Shown here in pieces: positions 24,770-34,069 of a DNA stretch of 43,110 nt. Numbering within the stretch: the first letter of the stretch is position 1; every line of letters starts with the position of its first letter. This stretch comes from Acidimicrobiia bacterium (GTDB lineage: Bacteria > Actinomycetota > Acidimicrobiia > Acidimicrobiales > Aldehydirespiratoraceae). The position numbers and the translations under genes were made by a program. The notes under the pieces are model-generated. The model was not told the DNA's origin, did no database searches, and saw only the letters and a program-made list of their open reading frames with translations. The stretch is taken from positions 1 through 43,110 of the forward strand of contig JAJEHD010000020.1 in the NCBI GenBank assembly GCA_022819505.1, read 5' to 3'.

Positions 24770-27019
24770 CTACCCAGCCCCGGCTTGGTGGAGTAGCGAC
24801 CAGACTCGGGGCGGGGTGAGCGGGAGCTCGGTGGGCCAGACGCCGACGGCTCGGCCGACCGCAGCGGCCACCGCGGCCGGGACCGGGTTGAGGGCGCCCT
24901 CGCCGGCGCCCTTGGCGCCGTAGGGGCCGGCTCCGTCGCCCCGCTCGGCCAGCACCGACGTGATGCGCCGGGGGGTATCTCGCAGCCGGGGCACCCGGTA
25001 CTCGATCAGGTTGGGGTTGGTGAGCTGCTCGCCGTCGTAGACCATCTCCTCCCACAGGGCGATGCCCAGGCCCTGGGTGGCCGCGCCCAGGTCCTGGCCC
25101 TTCACCAACTCGGGGTTCACGGCGTGGCCGACATCGCCCACGGTGACGAGGTGCTCGACGGTCACCTCGCCGGTGGCTTCGTTCACCGACACCTCCACCC
25201 CGACCGCGCCGATCTCCCAGAACGGGGGCAGCATCTCGGTGGCGCCGTCGCGCCGGATCACGCCGACGCCGACTACCTCACCGGCGTCGACGCCGAACCA
25301 CCGGCGGATCACCTCGGCCGGCGTGAGCGTCTCCGCGGCGGGGTGGAGGCGACCGGCGTGGACGACCACTTCGTCGACGGGGACGCCGGCGGACTCGGCG
25401 GCCTTGGCTCGCAGGTTGTCCCAGAGATCGGCGCAGGCGGCCTGGACGGCCAGGCCGACCACGGTGGTGGTGCGGCTGGCGCCGGTGGTCCACTCGAAGG
25501 GGGTGAAGCGGGTGTCGCTCTGGCCGACGGCCACCGAGTCAAGGTCGACGTGCAGCTCCCGGGCCGCGATCTGGGCCAGCGCGGTGCGGCTGCCCTGACC
25601 CATCTCGGTGCTGCTCACCAGCAGGGTGACCGACCCGTCGGCGTGCATTCGCACCTGGGCGGTGGAGATCGGCGAGGCTCCGGCGTCGCTGGCGGTGACG
25701 GCCACCGCCCGACCCCGAAGGGTTCCGGGCTCCGGCGCGGCCCTGTGGCTGTCGAGAGCGGAGACGATGGCGTCGAGGTCGGCGGCCAGGTCGGCGTCGA
25801 GGGGGCGCTTGCCGTCGATGATGGTGTCGCCGGGGGCCAGCAGATTGCGGCGGCGCAGCTCGACCGGGTCGATGCCGAGCCGGTCGGCGGCCATGTCCAT
25901 GTTGAGCTCGCTGGCCAGCGCGCCCTGGGGGGCACCGAAACCCCGGTACGACGAGGCGGGTGTGGTGTTGGTGTAGGCCGCCACCCCCCGCACCCGCAGG
26001 TTGGGGATCCGGTAGGGGCCGAAGCTCCGGTTGATGCTCTTGGTGAGCACCAGCGGGCTGTTGTCGGCGTAGGCGCCGGTGTCGAACCGGATGTCGATGT
26101 CGCGGGCGCAGATCCGGGCGCCGGCGTCGAAGCCGGTGCGGACGGTGACCACCGCGCCGTCGGCCCGGGTGGTGTACATGGCGCCCTCGACGTCGGTGGT
26201 GACCTTCACCGGCCGTCCCGACGCCCACGAAGCGGCCGCAGCCAGAGGCTCCAGCTTGGTGTAGGACTTCGAGCCGTAGCCGCCGCCGATGTAGGGCACC
26301 TCGACCCGCACCGCGGCCAGCGGCAGCGAGAACATGCGGGCCAGCTCCTTTCGGACCATGAGCGGGTGCTGGGCGGTGGACACCACGTGCAGGGAGCCGG
26401 GCTGCCAGTCGGCCAGCGCGTTGTAGGTCTCCATGGCGTAGCCGTAGACGAGGGGGAAGGTGGCGGTGGTCTCGACCACGGTGGTGGCGGCGGCCAGGGC
26501 AGTCTCGGCGTCGCCCCACGCCAGCTCGCCGCGGTGGGCGGCGTTGTCGGCTGAGGGTGTGGGGGCCACGCCCAGGAACTCCTGGCCGGGCTCGGTGTAG
26601 GACTGCTCGTGGATCAGCACGTCGGAGGCGAGGGCGCTGGCCGAGTCGGTGAGGACGGGCAGGTCGTCGTAGTCGACCCACACCAGCCCGGCGGCGTCGG
26701 CGGCCTGGTGTGGGGTCTCGGCCACCACCACCGCCACCGGCTCGCCGTAGTAGCGGACCTTGCCCTTGGCCAGGACGTAGTGGTCGGGCACGATGTGGCC
26801 GAAGCGGCGGCCGAGGTGGCCGAGGTCGTCGGCGGTGACCACCGCGATCACGCCACCGACAGCCTCGGCCTCGGCCCGGTCGATCCCGGCGATTCGGGCG
26901 TGGGCCCGCTCCGAGCGCACCACGGCGGCGTGGGCCATGTTGGGCATGACCATGTCGACGGCGTAGCGGGCCCGCCCGGTGACCTTCTCCCAGGCGTCGC
27001 TCCGGGGCCCGGCGGTCAT
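24770..27019 (-). CDS. Molybdenum hydroxylase large subunit (CoxL/XdhA type)
   Basis: 749 aa from ATG 27019 (GGAGG upstream). Domain order is that of the xanthine dehydrogenase/CO dehydrogenase large subunit: N-terminal ald_xan_dh segment (KVTGRARYAVDMVMPNM), then the Mo-pterin domains with GGGYGSKSYTKLEPLA, SYRGFGAPQGALASEL, EMGQGSRTALAQIAA, TGASRTTTVVGLAV, and the active-site Glu in PYGAKGAGEGALNPV. The CO-dehydrogenase active-site loop with Cys (AYRCSFR) is absent: the equivalent reads SSYRGFG, so this is a form II or other aromatic/aldehyde hydroxylase. Last gene of an operon with the FeS and FAD subunits. Confidence 0.93.
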   Translation of the reverse strand: MTAGPRSDAWEKVTGRARYAVDMVMPNMAHAAVVRSERAHARIAGIDRAEAEAVGGVIAVVTADDLGHLGRRFGHIVPDHYVLAKGKVRYYGEPVAVVVAETPHQAADAAGLVWVDYDDLPVLTDSASALASDVLIHEQSYTEPGQEFLGVAPTPSADNAAHRGELAWGDAETALAAATTVVETTATFPLVYGYAMETYNALADWQPGSLHVVSTAQHPLMVRKELARMFSLPLAAVRVEVPYIGGGYGSKSYTKLEPLAAAASWASGRPVKVTTDVEGAMYTTRADGAVVTVRTGFDAGARICARDIDIRFDTGAYADNSPLVLTKSINRSFGPYRIPNLRVRGVAAYTNTTPASSYRGFGAPQGALASELNMDMAADRLGIDPVELRRRNLLAPGDTIIDGKRPLDADLAADLDAIVSALDSHRAAPEPGTLRGRAVAVTASDAGASPISTAQVRMHADGSVTLLVSSTEMGQGSRTALAQIAARELHVDLDSVAVGQSDTRFTPFEWTTGASRTTTVVGLAVQAACADLWDNLRAKAAESAGVPVDEVVVHAGRLHPAAETLTPAEVIRRWFGVDAGEVVGVGVIRRDGATEMLPPFWEIGAVGVEVSVNEATGEVTVEHLVTVGDVGHAVNPELVKGQDLGAATQGLGIALWEEMVYDGEQLTNPNLIEYRVPRLRDTPRRITSVLAERGDGAGPYGAKGAGEGALNPVPAAVAAAVGRAVGVWPTELPLTPPRVWSLLHQAGAG

Positions 27020-27179
27020 CTCGGAGCCTCCGGCGGCCCGGCCCGCATCCGGGAGGCGGCGGCCGCCCATACGGCTCGTCCCGGCAGTCCGACCGCGGAC
27101 GCCGAGACGGCTCGCCAGGGCGGCCCGACCCTGGCCACGAGGGCCGATAGGACTCGCACGGTCGGTCCGGCGGCGGCTG

Positions 27180-27689
27180 TCACTGGTCGTCCTCCGGCGA
27201 GCCGTCGTCCGTTCGGGCGGCGGCCAGCGTGACCGCGGTCTCGATGGGCGCATAGCCGGTGCAGCGGCACAGGTTGCCGTCCATCCACTCCCGGATCTCG
27301 TCCGCGCTGGCGGCGGGACAGGTATCAAGCAGGGCGACGGCCATCATGACGAAGCCGGGGGTGCAGAAGCCGCACTGGAGGGCGTTGGCCGCCATGAAGG
27401 CTTCCTGCACCGGGTGCAGGTCCCGACCCTGAGCGAGACCCTCGACGGTGAGCACCTCGGTGCCGTCGAGGTCGCAGGCCAGAGCAGTACACGAGCTGAC
27501 CGGGTTGCCGTCCACCAGCACGGTGCAGGCCCCGCACACCTGCATCTCGCAGCTCACCTTGGTGCCGGTGAGCCCGAGTCGCTCCCGCAACAGCTCGGCC
27601 ACGGTGAGCCGCACCGGCACCAGCGCCTCGACATCCCGGCCGTTGACCCGCACCCGGATCACGGTCGAGGTCGCCACCGGGGAGGTCAC
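27180..27689 (-). CDS. Molybdenum hydroxylase [2Fe-2S] subunit (CoxS type)
   Basis: 169 aa from GTG 27689. Two clusters: the plant-type motif CEMQVCGACTVLVDG (C-x4-C-x2-C) with its partner Cys in SSCTALA, and the four-helix cluster with CGFCTPGFVMMA and CRCTGYAPI. It passes electrons from the Mo site to FAD. Its start overlaps the FAD-subunit stop by 4 bp (GTGA), so translation is coupled. 160 bp separate it from the large subunit gene. Confidence 0.95.
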   Translation of the reverse strand: MTSPVATSTVIRVRVNGRDVEALVPVRLTVAELLRERLGLTGTKVSCEMQVCGACTVLVDGNPVSSCTALACDLDGTEVLTVEGLAQGRDLHPVQEAFMAANALQCGFCTPGFVMMAVALLDTCPAASADEIREWMDGNLCRCTGYAPIETAVTLAAARTDDGSPEDDQ

Positions 27690-28477
27690 AGTTCCACCCC
27701 CAAGGCCCGCTGGAGGCGGGCCCGCAGCACCGAGCGCTTGTAGTCGGAAGGGCCGGTCATGTCGTCGCTGAGCTCGAGACTGTCGACGAAGGCGGCCAGT
27801 CCGGCAGCGTCGCCCGCGGCGATCACGGCCCGGGTGGGCCGCTCGGTGGCCGCGCCCACAGTGACCTCCCACTGCGAGTCCGTGGCCACCAAGGCCACCC
27901 CCAGGGTGGGCCGCTCGTAGCTCTGGAGCTTCCAGTACGACGTGCCCGCCGGCTCGAAGGGCACCGTTACGGCGATGAGCAGCTCGTCCTCAGCCAGCGA
28001 CGTCTCGAACGCGCCCACGATCAGCTCGTCGATCGACAGGGTGCGGGCACCCCGAGCCGAGCGGACCTCCGCCATCGCCCCCAGCGCAACCAGAACGCAG
28101 CCCAGGTCGGAGCGGGGTTCGGCGAAGCACAGGTTGCCGCCCACGGTCCCGGTGGAGCGCACCCGGGCGTTGCCGACCCGCGAGGCAGCCGCGGCCAGGG
28201 TGGGCAGACGCTCCCGGACGCCGGGGTGATCCGACAGCCGCCTATGGGTCACGGCCGCCCCGACGGTCACGGTGCCGGCGTCAGCGTCGACCTCAATCCC
28301 CTTCAGCGCCTCGACCCGCTTCAAGTCCACAATCGCCGCCGGCCGGCGCAAGCCCAGCCCCATGGCCGGCACCAGCTCCGTCCCCCCGGCGTACGGCGCA
28401 TGTTCGTAGTCGACCGCAGCCAGCACCTTGTCCAGGTCCCCAGACCGGACCAGCCCCAACTCAGGCAGCACCGTCAC
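27686..28477 (-). CDS. Molybdenum hydroxylase FAD subunit (CoxM type)
   Basis: 263 aa from GTG 28477. FAD-binding motifs of the medium subunit: YAGGTELVPAMGLGLRRP (AGGTDL loop) and RSTGTVGGNLCFAEPRSD (TIGGN loop), with the C-terminal CO_deh_flav_C domain. First gene of the three-gene operon FAD-FeS-Mo. Confidence 0.94.
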   Translation of the reverse strand: MTVLPELGLVRSGDLDKVLAAVDYEHAPYAGGTELVPAMGLGLRRPAAIVDLKRVEALKGIEVDADAGTVTVGAAVTHRRLSDHPGVRERLPTLAAAASRVGNARVRSTGTVGGNLCFAEPRSDLGCVLVALGAMAEVRSARGARTLSIDELIVGAFETSLAEDELLIAVTVPFEPAGTSYWKLQSYERPTLGVALVATDSQWEVTVGAATERPTRAVIAAGDAAGLAAFVDSLELSDDMTGPSDYKRSVLRARLQRALGVEL

Positions 28478-28559
28478 CGGCCGGCAACTCTCTAGACCTT
28501 GCAGTCATGGCCTCGTATGGTGTCAACGTGGCACTTGGCTTTCATCATCGGCCGACGGG

Positions 28560-30338
28560 TTGAGGCCAGCGACACCTGGGTGGCGACTGCCGGCGGCCGC
28601 GACCGGACTGCTGCTGACCTTGGCCGCGTCCGCATGCTCTACCCCACCCGACGACGAGAGCACCGCTGACATCGAGGAACCGACGACCACCGTCGCAACA
28701 GCCTTGCCCACCACGGCCGCTCAACCAGAGCCGCCTCCGACCACCGCTCAATCCGACGAACCAGAGCCGCCTCCGACCACACGGCCAGAGGCCGCGACCG
28801 ACACCGAGGAACCTTCAACGTCGGAAGATCACGACCAAGCCACGCCCGACGGCTCCAGCACGGAGCCTGAGGCTGCGGCCGACACCGAAGAAGCTCCGAC
28901 GTCCGAGGAGGACGAGGAAACCCCACCCGAGGACCCCAGCGCGGAATCAGACGGCGACGAAGGCCCCGACGGAACGCCTACCGAGACAAAGGACGTCTTC
29001 GAGACGGTCAACCTGGCAGCCTTCCCGGATCTAGTCCGCCAGAGGCTTCTGCCCTGGAGCGATGGGTTCCTGCACTTGGGGTATCTGCCTTCCGACAACT
29101 CAGAGGAGTCGTGCGACGCTGGCCGATTCATGACAAGGTTCTCTACAGACGGAGCGGAATGGACTGAATTCTCGGATCTTGAGATTCCGAGCGTACACAA
29201 TAGGCCCTCACTACTATCGCAACTAGGGTATGAGGATCTCAATTGCTGGGTCAACCAACATAGGTCTGTTGTTCATATCTCGTCCGCCGGTGAGCATCTC
29301 GTGGTCGCGTCACAATGGCCAACATACCTGGATACATGGTATGGAAGAACTGCCGAGGAGGCGACGTGGCTAGATCAGTTGATAGGGAATCCTCCTATCA
29401 TATTCTTGTCCATCACTAGAGACTTGATCAATTGGGAAACTACAGAAATGCCAATTCCTCGACCTGATGGACTGCACAACTCCCTGCAGACTGCACCATT
29501 CCTATCTGGTATATCACTCGACGATCATGGATGGCTGTTGGAACTGCAGACAGTGACATACATGAACTTGTTTTCCTTGATGCCAGCGGACATTAGGCAA
29601 TCAGCCATAGAAGCAAGACCCAAGTACGATGGTCCGTGGCATGACGAGAGCACCGGTGAGGATGGAGTGACTGTCGAATGGCGGACCGACGAGACGTCCT
29701 ATGACTTCCCTTACACCCGGTTCGTCTCTTGGGATGAACTAGGAACTACTGAGGAACTCTACTATGACTACGGATCCATAGGGAATAAGCCCTATCACCC
29801 TCCCTGGCGCTACTCGGGATCGATCTTCGCTGCAACTTGGGGAGAGAGTCCAAGGACACTCGATCTACCAACAGTTCACATATGCTGTGATGTGGTACGG
29901 ACCGAGTCAGGATATGTCGGCCTGTCAGACCACTCCATTGCCGGCTACGCACCCTGGCGGTTCGGTCCGGCGATTGTGGTGTTCTCGTCAAACGGCGAGG
30001 TATGGGAAGTGCGCGGGCCCCTTGCAGGGGAAGAAACGTGGGTTAATGACATCCGCTCGGTGAATTCGGGGGTTCTGGTCGTCGGCAGCGTGGCCGACGA
30101 GTACGACTCGGTGGTGGGAGACGACCCCGATCTGACCCCTGGCCCTATCCACTGGCTTGGAACTGCCCATGCCGCGGAATGGCAGCCCATCACGCTGCCT
30201 GAGGGCACCACCCTGATCGAGTGGCTGATGGCGAACGACAGGGCACCCATCGACTGGCGGCATCTGGCCGTGAACGGCAACATCGTCCTCCGGATCGGAG
30301 AGAACGACAGCATCGAGCGGTACGTGGCGCCCGAATAG
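28560..30338 (+). CDS. Large putative lipoprotein with acidic low-complexity region
   Basis: 592 aa from TTG 28560, chosen because it gives a clean lipoprotein signal: RPATPGWR, hydrophobic LPAAATGLLLTLAAS, lipobox ASAC, then a flexible tail. Residues about 25-140 are a Pro/Thr/Glu/Asp-rich linker with repeated TEEPSTSED and EEAPTSEEDEE. The remaining about 440 residues look like a folded beta-rich extracellular domain (many W/Y/D, FSTDGAEWTEF, ISSAGEHLVVASQW, FSSNGEVWEVRG), suggestive of a beta-propeller-like repeat with aspartate turns; no named family recognised. From about 29,090 to 29,960 the DNA is visibly AT-richer than anywhere else in the window. Divergent from the Mo-hydroxylase operon. 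Confidence 0.78.
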   Translation: MRPATPGWRLPAAATGLLLTLAASACSTPPDDESTADIEEPTTTVATALPTTAAQPEPPPTTAQSDEPEPPPTTRPEAATDTEEPSTSEDHDQATPDGSSTEPEAAADTEEAPTSEEDEETPPEDPSAESDGDEGPDGTPTETKDVFETVNLAAFPDLVRQRLLPWSDGFLHLGYLPSDNSEESCDAGRFMTRFSTDGAEWTEFSDLEIPSVHNRPSLLSQLGYEDLNCWVNQHRSVVHISSAGEHLVVASQWPTYLDTWYGRTAEEATWLDQLIGNPPIIFLSITRDLINWETTEMPIPRPDGLHNSLQTAPFLSGISLDDHGWLLELQTVTYMNLFSLMPADIRQSAIEARPKYDGPWHDESTGEDGVTVEWRTDETSYDFPYTRFVSWDELGTTEELYYDYGSIGNKPYHPPWRYSGSIFAATWGESPRTLDLPTVHICCDVVRTESGYVGLSDHSIAGYAPWRFGPAIVVFSSNGEVWEVRGPLAGEETWVNDIRSVNSGVLVVGSVADEYDSVVGDDPDLTPGPIHWLGTAHAAEWQPITLPEGTTLIEWLMANDRAPIDWRHLAVNGNIVLRIGENDSIERYVAPE

Positions 30339-30353
30339 CTCCTAGCAGCGCCG

Positions 30354-30833
30354 TCAGCCGGTGCCCGCGAGGCCGGTGGTGGCGTTGGTGCAGAAGGTGT
30401 CTATGAGCTTGGTGGCCTTGGAGCGGATCAGGCCGGCGCCGAGGGTGGCCACCCGGCCGGTGATCTCGTAGGAGCCGTTGAGGCGGACCCGGGTCTGGCC
30501 GGGGCCGGCATCGGACAGGCGGGCGGAGGCGTCGATCATGATGCGGGAGCGGATCTGGCGGTCCTCGCCCCGGGCCCGGATCGCCACCTCCTCGCCATCA
30601 CGCACCCCCGCCACCTCGATGTGAAGGTCGGCTCGCAGCGAGAACGGGCCCACCTTGTCCTCGAACGCGGCCCGGAAGCTGGAACCGTCGATGCCGGAGC
30701 CTCCCGACGAGACCTCGGTCACCGAGTGCATGATCGGCAGCCACGACGCCACCGCCTCCACGTCCAGCAGCCGGGGCCACACGTCGTCGCGGGCGGCCGC
30801 GACCACGAACTCCCGGTCTACCGCTTCCCTCAC
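30354..30833 (-). CDS. CoxG-like SRPBCC protein
   Basis: 159 aa from GTG 30833. The pattern VAAARDDVWPRLLDVEAVASWLP at the N-terminus and GQTRVRLNGSYEITGRVATLGAGLI at the C-terminus fit the CO dehydrogenase subunit G (CoxG) family of START-like folds. CoxG members occur with CoxLSM-type hydroxylases and anchor or mature them at the membrane. It is separated from the hydroxylase operon only by the lipoprotein gene, so a functional link is likely. Confidence 0.87.
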   Translation of the reverse strand: MREAVDREFVVAAARDDVWPRLLDVEAVASWLPIMHSVTEVSSGGSGIDGSSFRAAFEDKVGPFSLRADLHIEVAGVRDGEEVAIRARGEDRQIRSRIMIDASARLSDAGPGQTRVRLNGSYEITGRVATLGAGLIRSKATKLIDTFCTNATTGLAGTG

Positions 30834-30871
30834 ATCAAGCCCTCGCCCAGCCAGAGCCTAGGCGAACGGGT

Positions 30872-31378
30872 CTAGCCGGACGGCTCGCCTTCGGGCTCGG
30901 GAGTGCCCGCGCCCGGGATCAGCAACCTGTGTTCGAGCGCAGCGTCGACCGCCTCCGTAGCGTTGAGGTGGGCGATCAAGGCGGTCAGCTTCCGGTCGAG
31001 TTCGGCGATCTGCGCTGCCTGCGCGGCGAACCCGGCCTCCACCTTGTCCTCGAGGCGGTCCATGCGGTCCTCAAGGCGGTCCATGCGGCCCTCAAGGCTG
31101 TCGAAGCGGTCATTGAGGTTGTCGAAGCGGTCATTGAAGCTCGTCAGCGCGAAGACCAGCAAGGCAACGACCACGGTTCCCAGAAAGGTCATCAGGGCAA
31201 GGAAGAGTCCTCCCACGAGACTCACCAGCGGGTTCTCGGCGATCTGGTCTCGCAGCCTGGGCCTGGCGGTCCCGGCCGCCGCAGCCGAGCCCGCTGTCTG
31301 GGCCTGCGGCGTTGTGTCCGGATCGGGGGTGTGAGTCATCTGAGGAACTGTCCGCTGGGCGGGAACGGCTGATGTCAC
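30872..31378 (-). CDS. Membrane-anchored coiled-coil protein
   Basis: 168 aa from GTG 31378 (AGGAG at 6 nt); ATG 31339 is an alternative. A disordered N-terminus precedes one transmembrane segment (LVSLVGGLFLALMTFLGTVVVALLVFAL), followed by heptads FDNLNDRF, FDSLEGRMDRLEDRMDRLED and a further helix (LDRKLTALIAHLNA), so a trimeric or dimeric coiled coil is expected. Resembles the protein at 7724. Function unknown. Confidence 0.72.
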   Translation of the reverse strand: MTSAVPAQRTVPQMTHTPDPDTTPQAQTAGSAAAAGTARPRLRDQIAENPLVSLVGGLFLALMTFLGTVVVALLVFALTSFNDRFDNLNDRFDSLEGRMDRLEDRMDRLEDKVEAGFAAQAAQIAELDRKLTALIAHLNATEAVDAALEHRLLIPGAGTPEPEGEPSG

Positions 31379-31573
31379 GGGCTTCTCCTGGGTCCAGCGG
31401 CACTGATGCGGGTGCAGCAATGCGCGTTATGAGGAACGGTGGCGCACCGCTGGATAGCCCGGTGGCGAAGCTCTTAGAAGAAAATAGCTTCAGATTTATT
31501 GTAGTGCAACTTCAAGACAAGGCGCTCCGCTGAGTTTCAATGCAAGCTGCACCCTTGTCGGTAAGCAGCCGGA
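31379..31573. other. Intergenic region, AT-richer
   Basis: 195 bp with no gene. It contains a small inverted repeat GAAGCT ... AGCTTC (31467-31491) in an AT-rich stretch. Confidence 0.5.
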
Positions 31574-32569
31574 TCAGGATCGGAGGGCGGGGAGGACCTC
31601 GCGGCCCAGGAGCTCGACCGAGGCGAACCAGCGGTCGAAGTTCATGCGCAGGTCGAACACCAGGTGCTCCACCCCAACATCAGCGAAACGCCCGACCTGC
31701 TCGACCACCTCGTCGGGGGTGCCGGCGATCAGCGAGCCCTCGATGTCCTCAGCCGTGGTGAAGCTGCCCGACGGCGGCTTGGCCCACCACTTGCCCCGCA
31801 GGTTGGCCCAGGCCAGCAGGCCCTCCAGGTTCACCCCGGACACCGCCAGATCATGGGTGGCCGCGATCGACGTGGGCGGGATCACCGCGACCGTCGGCAT
31901 GGGCCGGCCGTTCTCGGCGGTCATCCGCTGCATGGTGGCCACCCGCTCTTCGATGGTGAGCAAGGTGGTCCGTCCCGGCATCCAGCCGTCGCAGTACTCG
32001 GCGGCCAGGCGGGCCGACCGGGGCGTGGCCCCGCAGTACCAGAACGGCACCGGCACGCCCGGCTTGGGCTCGATGGAGATGTCGTCGAACGAGTACACGT
32101 CGTCGCGGTAGGTGACCCCGTCCTCGGTCAGCAGCCGGCGCAGGATCTCGGCGTTGGACCGCACCAGCCCCACCCGGTCCACCCCGGCCATGTCGATCAC
32201 GTCGAACTCGTGGTCGAAGGTGCCCGCCCCGAAGCCCAGCACCACCCGGTCGCCGACCAGGCTGCACAGCGTTCCGATGCTGATGGCGGTGTGGACAGGA
32301 TGGCGGAACGGGATCAGCGACCCGGTGCCCAGCGTGATGCTCTCGGTGACCGCCCCGATGGCGGTGAGGGTGGTGAGGGCCTCGTAGAAGGTGATGTCGG
32401 CCGCCTCCATCTCGGCGTGGGGCTCGAACACCAGGTGGTCGCGCACCCACAGCGAGTCGAAGGCGAAGCTCTCGGCCAGCACCGCCCCGTCGAGCACGGC
32501 CCGGCGGCTGGCGTGGCCCCCGAAGTGGGGCATCAGCAGGCCGAACTTCATGGCAGAGGTACCGGTCAT
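31574..32569 (-). CDS. Luciferase-like monooxygenase (F420- or FMN-dependent)
   Basis: 331 aa. TIM-barrel luciferase-like family: MKFGLLMPHFGGH at strand 1, FDSLWVRDHLVFEP, LGTGSLIPFRHPVHTA, LVGDRVVLGFGAGTFDHEF and the late FWYCGATPRSARLAAEYCDGW. The GLMPHFG/FDSLWV pattern is common to F420-dependent members of actinobacteria. It would oxidise or reduce a small organic substrate using F420H2 or FMNH2. ATG 32569 has AGGAGG at 6 nt. It lies 10 bp after the dihydroorotase-like gene, in one operon. Confidence 0.88.
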   Translation of the reverse strand: MTGTSAMKFGLLMPHFGGHASRRAVLDGAVLAESFAFDSLWVRDHLVFEPHAEMEAADITFYEALTTLTAIGAVTESITLGTGSLIPFRHPVHTAISIGTLCSLVGDRVVLGFGAGTFDHEFDVIDMAGVDRVGLVRSNAEILRRLLTEDGVTYRDDVYSFDDISIEPKPGVPVPFWYCGATPRSARLAAEYCDGWMPGRTTLLTIEERVATMQRMTAENGRPMPTVAVIPPTSIAATHDLAVSGVNLEGLLAWANLRGKWWAKPPSGSFTTAEDIEGSLIAGTPDEVVEQVGRFADVGVEHLVFDLRMNFDRWFASVELLGREVLPALRS

Positions 32570-32579
32570 CTATTCCTCC

Positions 32580-33968
32580 TCACAGGGTGGGGCGGGCTAG
32601 GCGGCCCCAACCGGGCTCGCCCACCACCTTGCGATCGACGTACACGTCCCGGCCCCGCACGATCGTCCGGTGGATCCGTCCCTTGGTGATCCGGCCGTCG
32701 TACGGAGTCCAGCCGCACTTCGACAGCACGGTGTCGGCCGAGTGGCGGGTCTGGTCGGCCGGGTCGAAGATCACGATGTCGGCGTCGTAGCCGGGCCTCA
32801 GGAACCCCTTGGAGGGCAGCTTGAACTCGGTGGCCGGCTCCTCGGCCACCACCTCGGCCACCCTCGGCAGCGAGATCATCCCGTCCATCGAGCAGTCCAG
32901 CAGCATCGGGTACTGCTCCTGGATGCCGGGGGTGCCGGTGTGGCAGGCCCAGCAGTCCTCCCAGCCGACCTCCTTCTCGGCCCGGGTGTGGGGGGCGTGG
33001 TCCGACGACAGCATGTCGATGGTGCCGTCGTTGAGGGCGCCCCACACGGCCTCGCGGTGATGGTCGGGCACCCAGTACGACAGGGCGTAGGGACCGAGCT
33101 TCTCGATGTCCTGCCACCGCGACAGGAACAGGGCCCAGTGGTTGACCTCACAGCTCACCGGCACGCCCCGCTCCTTGGCCCGGCGCACCAGCTCGACCGA
33201 GCCCTCGGTCTGCATGTGCACGATGTGGAGCTTGGTGCCGGTGGCCTCGGCCATCTGGAGGATCACGGCGATGGCGGCGTCCCAGATCAGGCCGTTGTGG
33301 GTGGCCAGGGTCTGGGCGTAGGCGGCCGGGCTGCGGTCGCCCCGGTCCCAGTGGGTCTGCTCGGTGACGTCCATGATGGCCTGGTCGTGGGGGTGGATCA
33401 TGAACGGCAGCCCGGTGGGGTTGATGGCCTCGAACATGCGCAGCAGATGGCCGTGGTCGTGGATGCCGGTGCCGCTGGGATGGGGGTAGTCGCGGCCGGT
33501 GTCGACCACCATGTAGATCTTGAAGGCGGCCACCCCGGCGTCGGCCATGGGCTGCACCTCGCCGAGCACGCTGGGCACCGGGTTGTGGTTGTAGTCGACG
33601 ATGCTCTTGGCCTCGTAGAGGTCGAACAGCTCCTCGAGCACCTGGAGGTTCTTGGTGACCGGGTTGAGGTTGGGCATCCCGAACACGGTGGTCACGCCCC
33701 CGGCCGCGGCCGCCGCGGTGCAGGTGCTGATGTCCTCCTTATGGACGTAGCCGGGCTCGCGCAGGTGAACGTGCACATCGACCATGCCGGGCAACACCCA
33801 CTTGCCGGCGGCGTCGATGCGCTCCACCGAGTCGGGCAGCGGGATCGCCCCGGGGGCGGCGATGGCCGCGATCTGCTCGCCCGCGATCAGCACGTCGGCG
33901 TCTTGGGTGCCCGTGCCCGACACGACGGTGCCGCCGGCCACGACCCGGTCGACGGTGGGCGAACTCAC
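32580..33968 (-). CDS. Dihydroorotase/hydantoinase-type cyclic amidohydrolase
   Basis: 462 aa from GTG 33968. Metal site HVHLREPG at residues about 65-72, the carbamylated-Lys region GVAAFKIYMVV, metal His in IHPHDQ and LHIVHMQTEG, and the catalytic Asp in SSDHAPHTRAEKE: these are the marks of the dihydroorotase/allantoinase/hydantoinase branch. No pyrimidine genes lie nearby, so a catabolic role, opening a cyclic amide or imide, is more likely than pyrB/pyrC biosynthesis. A TTGTATACA operator lies 54 bp upstream. First gene of an operon with the luciferase-like gene. Confidence 0.9.
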   Translation of the reverse strand: MSSPTVDRVVAGGTVVSGTGTQDADVLIAGEQIAAIAAPGAIPLPDSVERIDAAGKWVLPGMVDVHVHLREPGYVHKEDISTCTAAAAAGGVTTVFGMPNLNPVTKNLQVLEELFDLYEAKSIVDYNHNPVPSVLGEVQPMADAGVAAFKIYMVVDTGRDYPHPSGTGIHDHGHLLRMFEAINPTGLPFMIHPHDQAIMDVTEQTHWDRGDRSPAAYAQTLATHNGLIWDAAIAVILQMAEATGTKLHIVHMQTEGSVELVRRAKERGVPVSCEVNHWALFLSRWQDIEKLGPYALSYWVPDHHREAVWGALNDGTIDMLSSDHAPHTRAEKEVGWEDCWACHTGTPGIQEQYPMLLDCSMDGMISLPRVAEVVAEEPATEFKLPSKGFLRPGYDADIVIFDPADQTRHSADTVLSKCGWTPYDGRITKGRIHRTIVRGRDVYVDRKVVGEPGWGRLARPTL

Positions 33969-34021
33969 AGCCAGGTGGCTGGGACGGGGACGGTCGTCAG
34001 CGAGACCAGCACTGGGGACGG

Positions 34022-34033
34022 ATTGTATACAGA
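34022..34033. promoter_or_regulatory. Operator-like palindrome, copy 1 (ATTGTATACAGA)
   Basis: Ten of twelve bases of ATTGTATACAAT, in the promoter region between the divergent dihydroorotase-like and AhpD-like genes. Same motif at 35600 (perfect) and 41289. Confidence 0.65.
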
Positions 34034-34057
34034 CGGCAGCAGAGCCTCTGGGTCGCG

Positions 34058-34063
34058 TAGGAT
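34058..34063 (+). promoter_or_regulatory. -10 hexamer TAGGAT for the AhpD-like gene
   Basis: Ends 6 nt before ATG 34070; the operator-like palindrome lies about 25 bp further upstream, over the expected -35 region. Confidence 0.35.
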
Positions 34064-34069
34064 CCGCGC

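Noticed and set aside
24770..27019. Aerobic CO dehydrogenase (form I) large subunit
   Set aside because: The Cys-containing active-site loop of form I CoxL is not present; the corresponding loop reads SSYRGFG, so only the family name is used.
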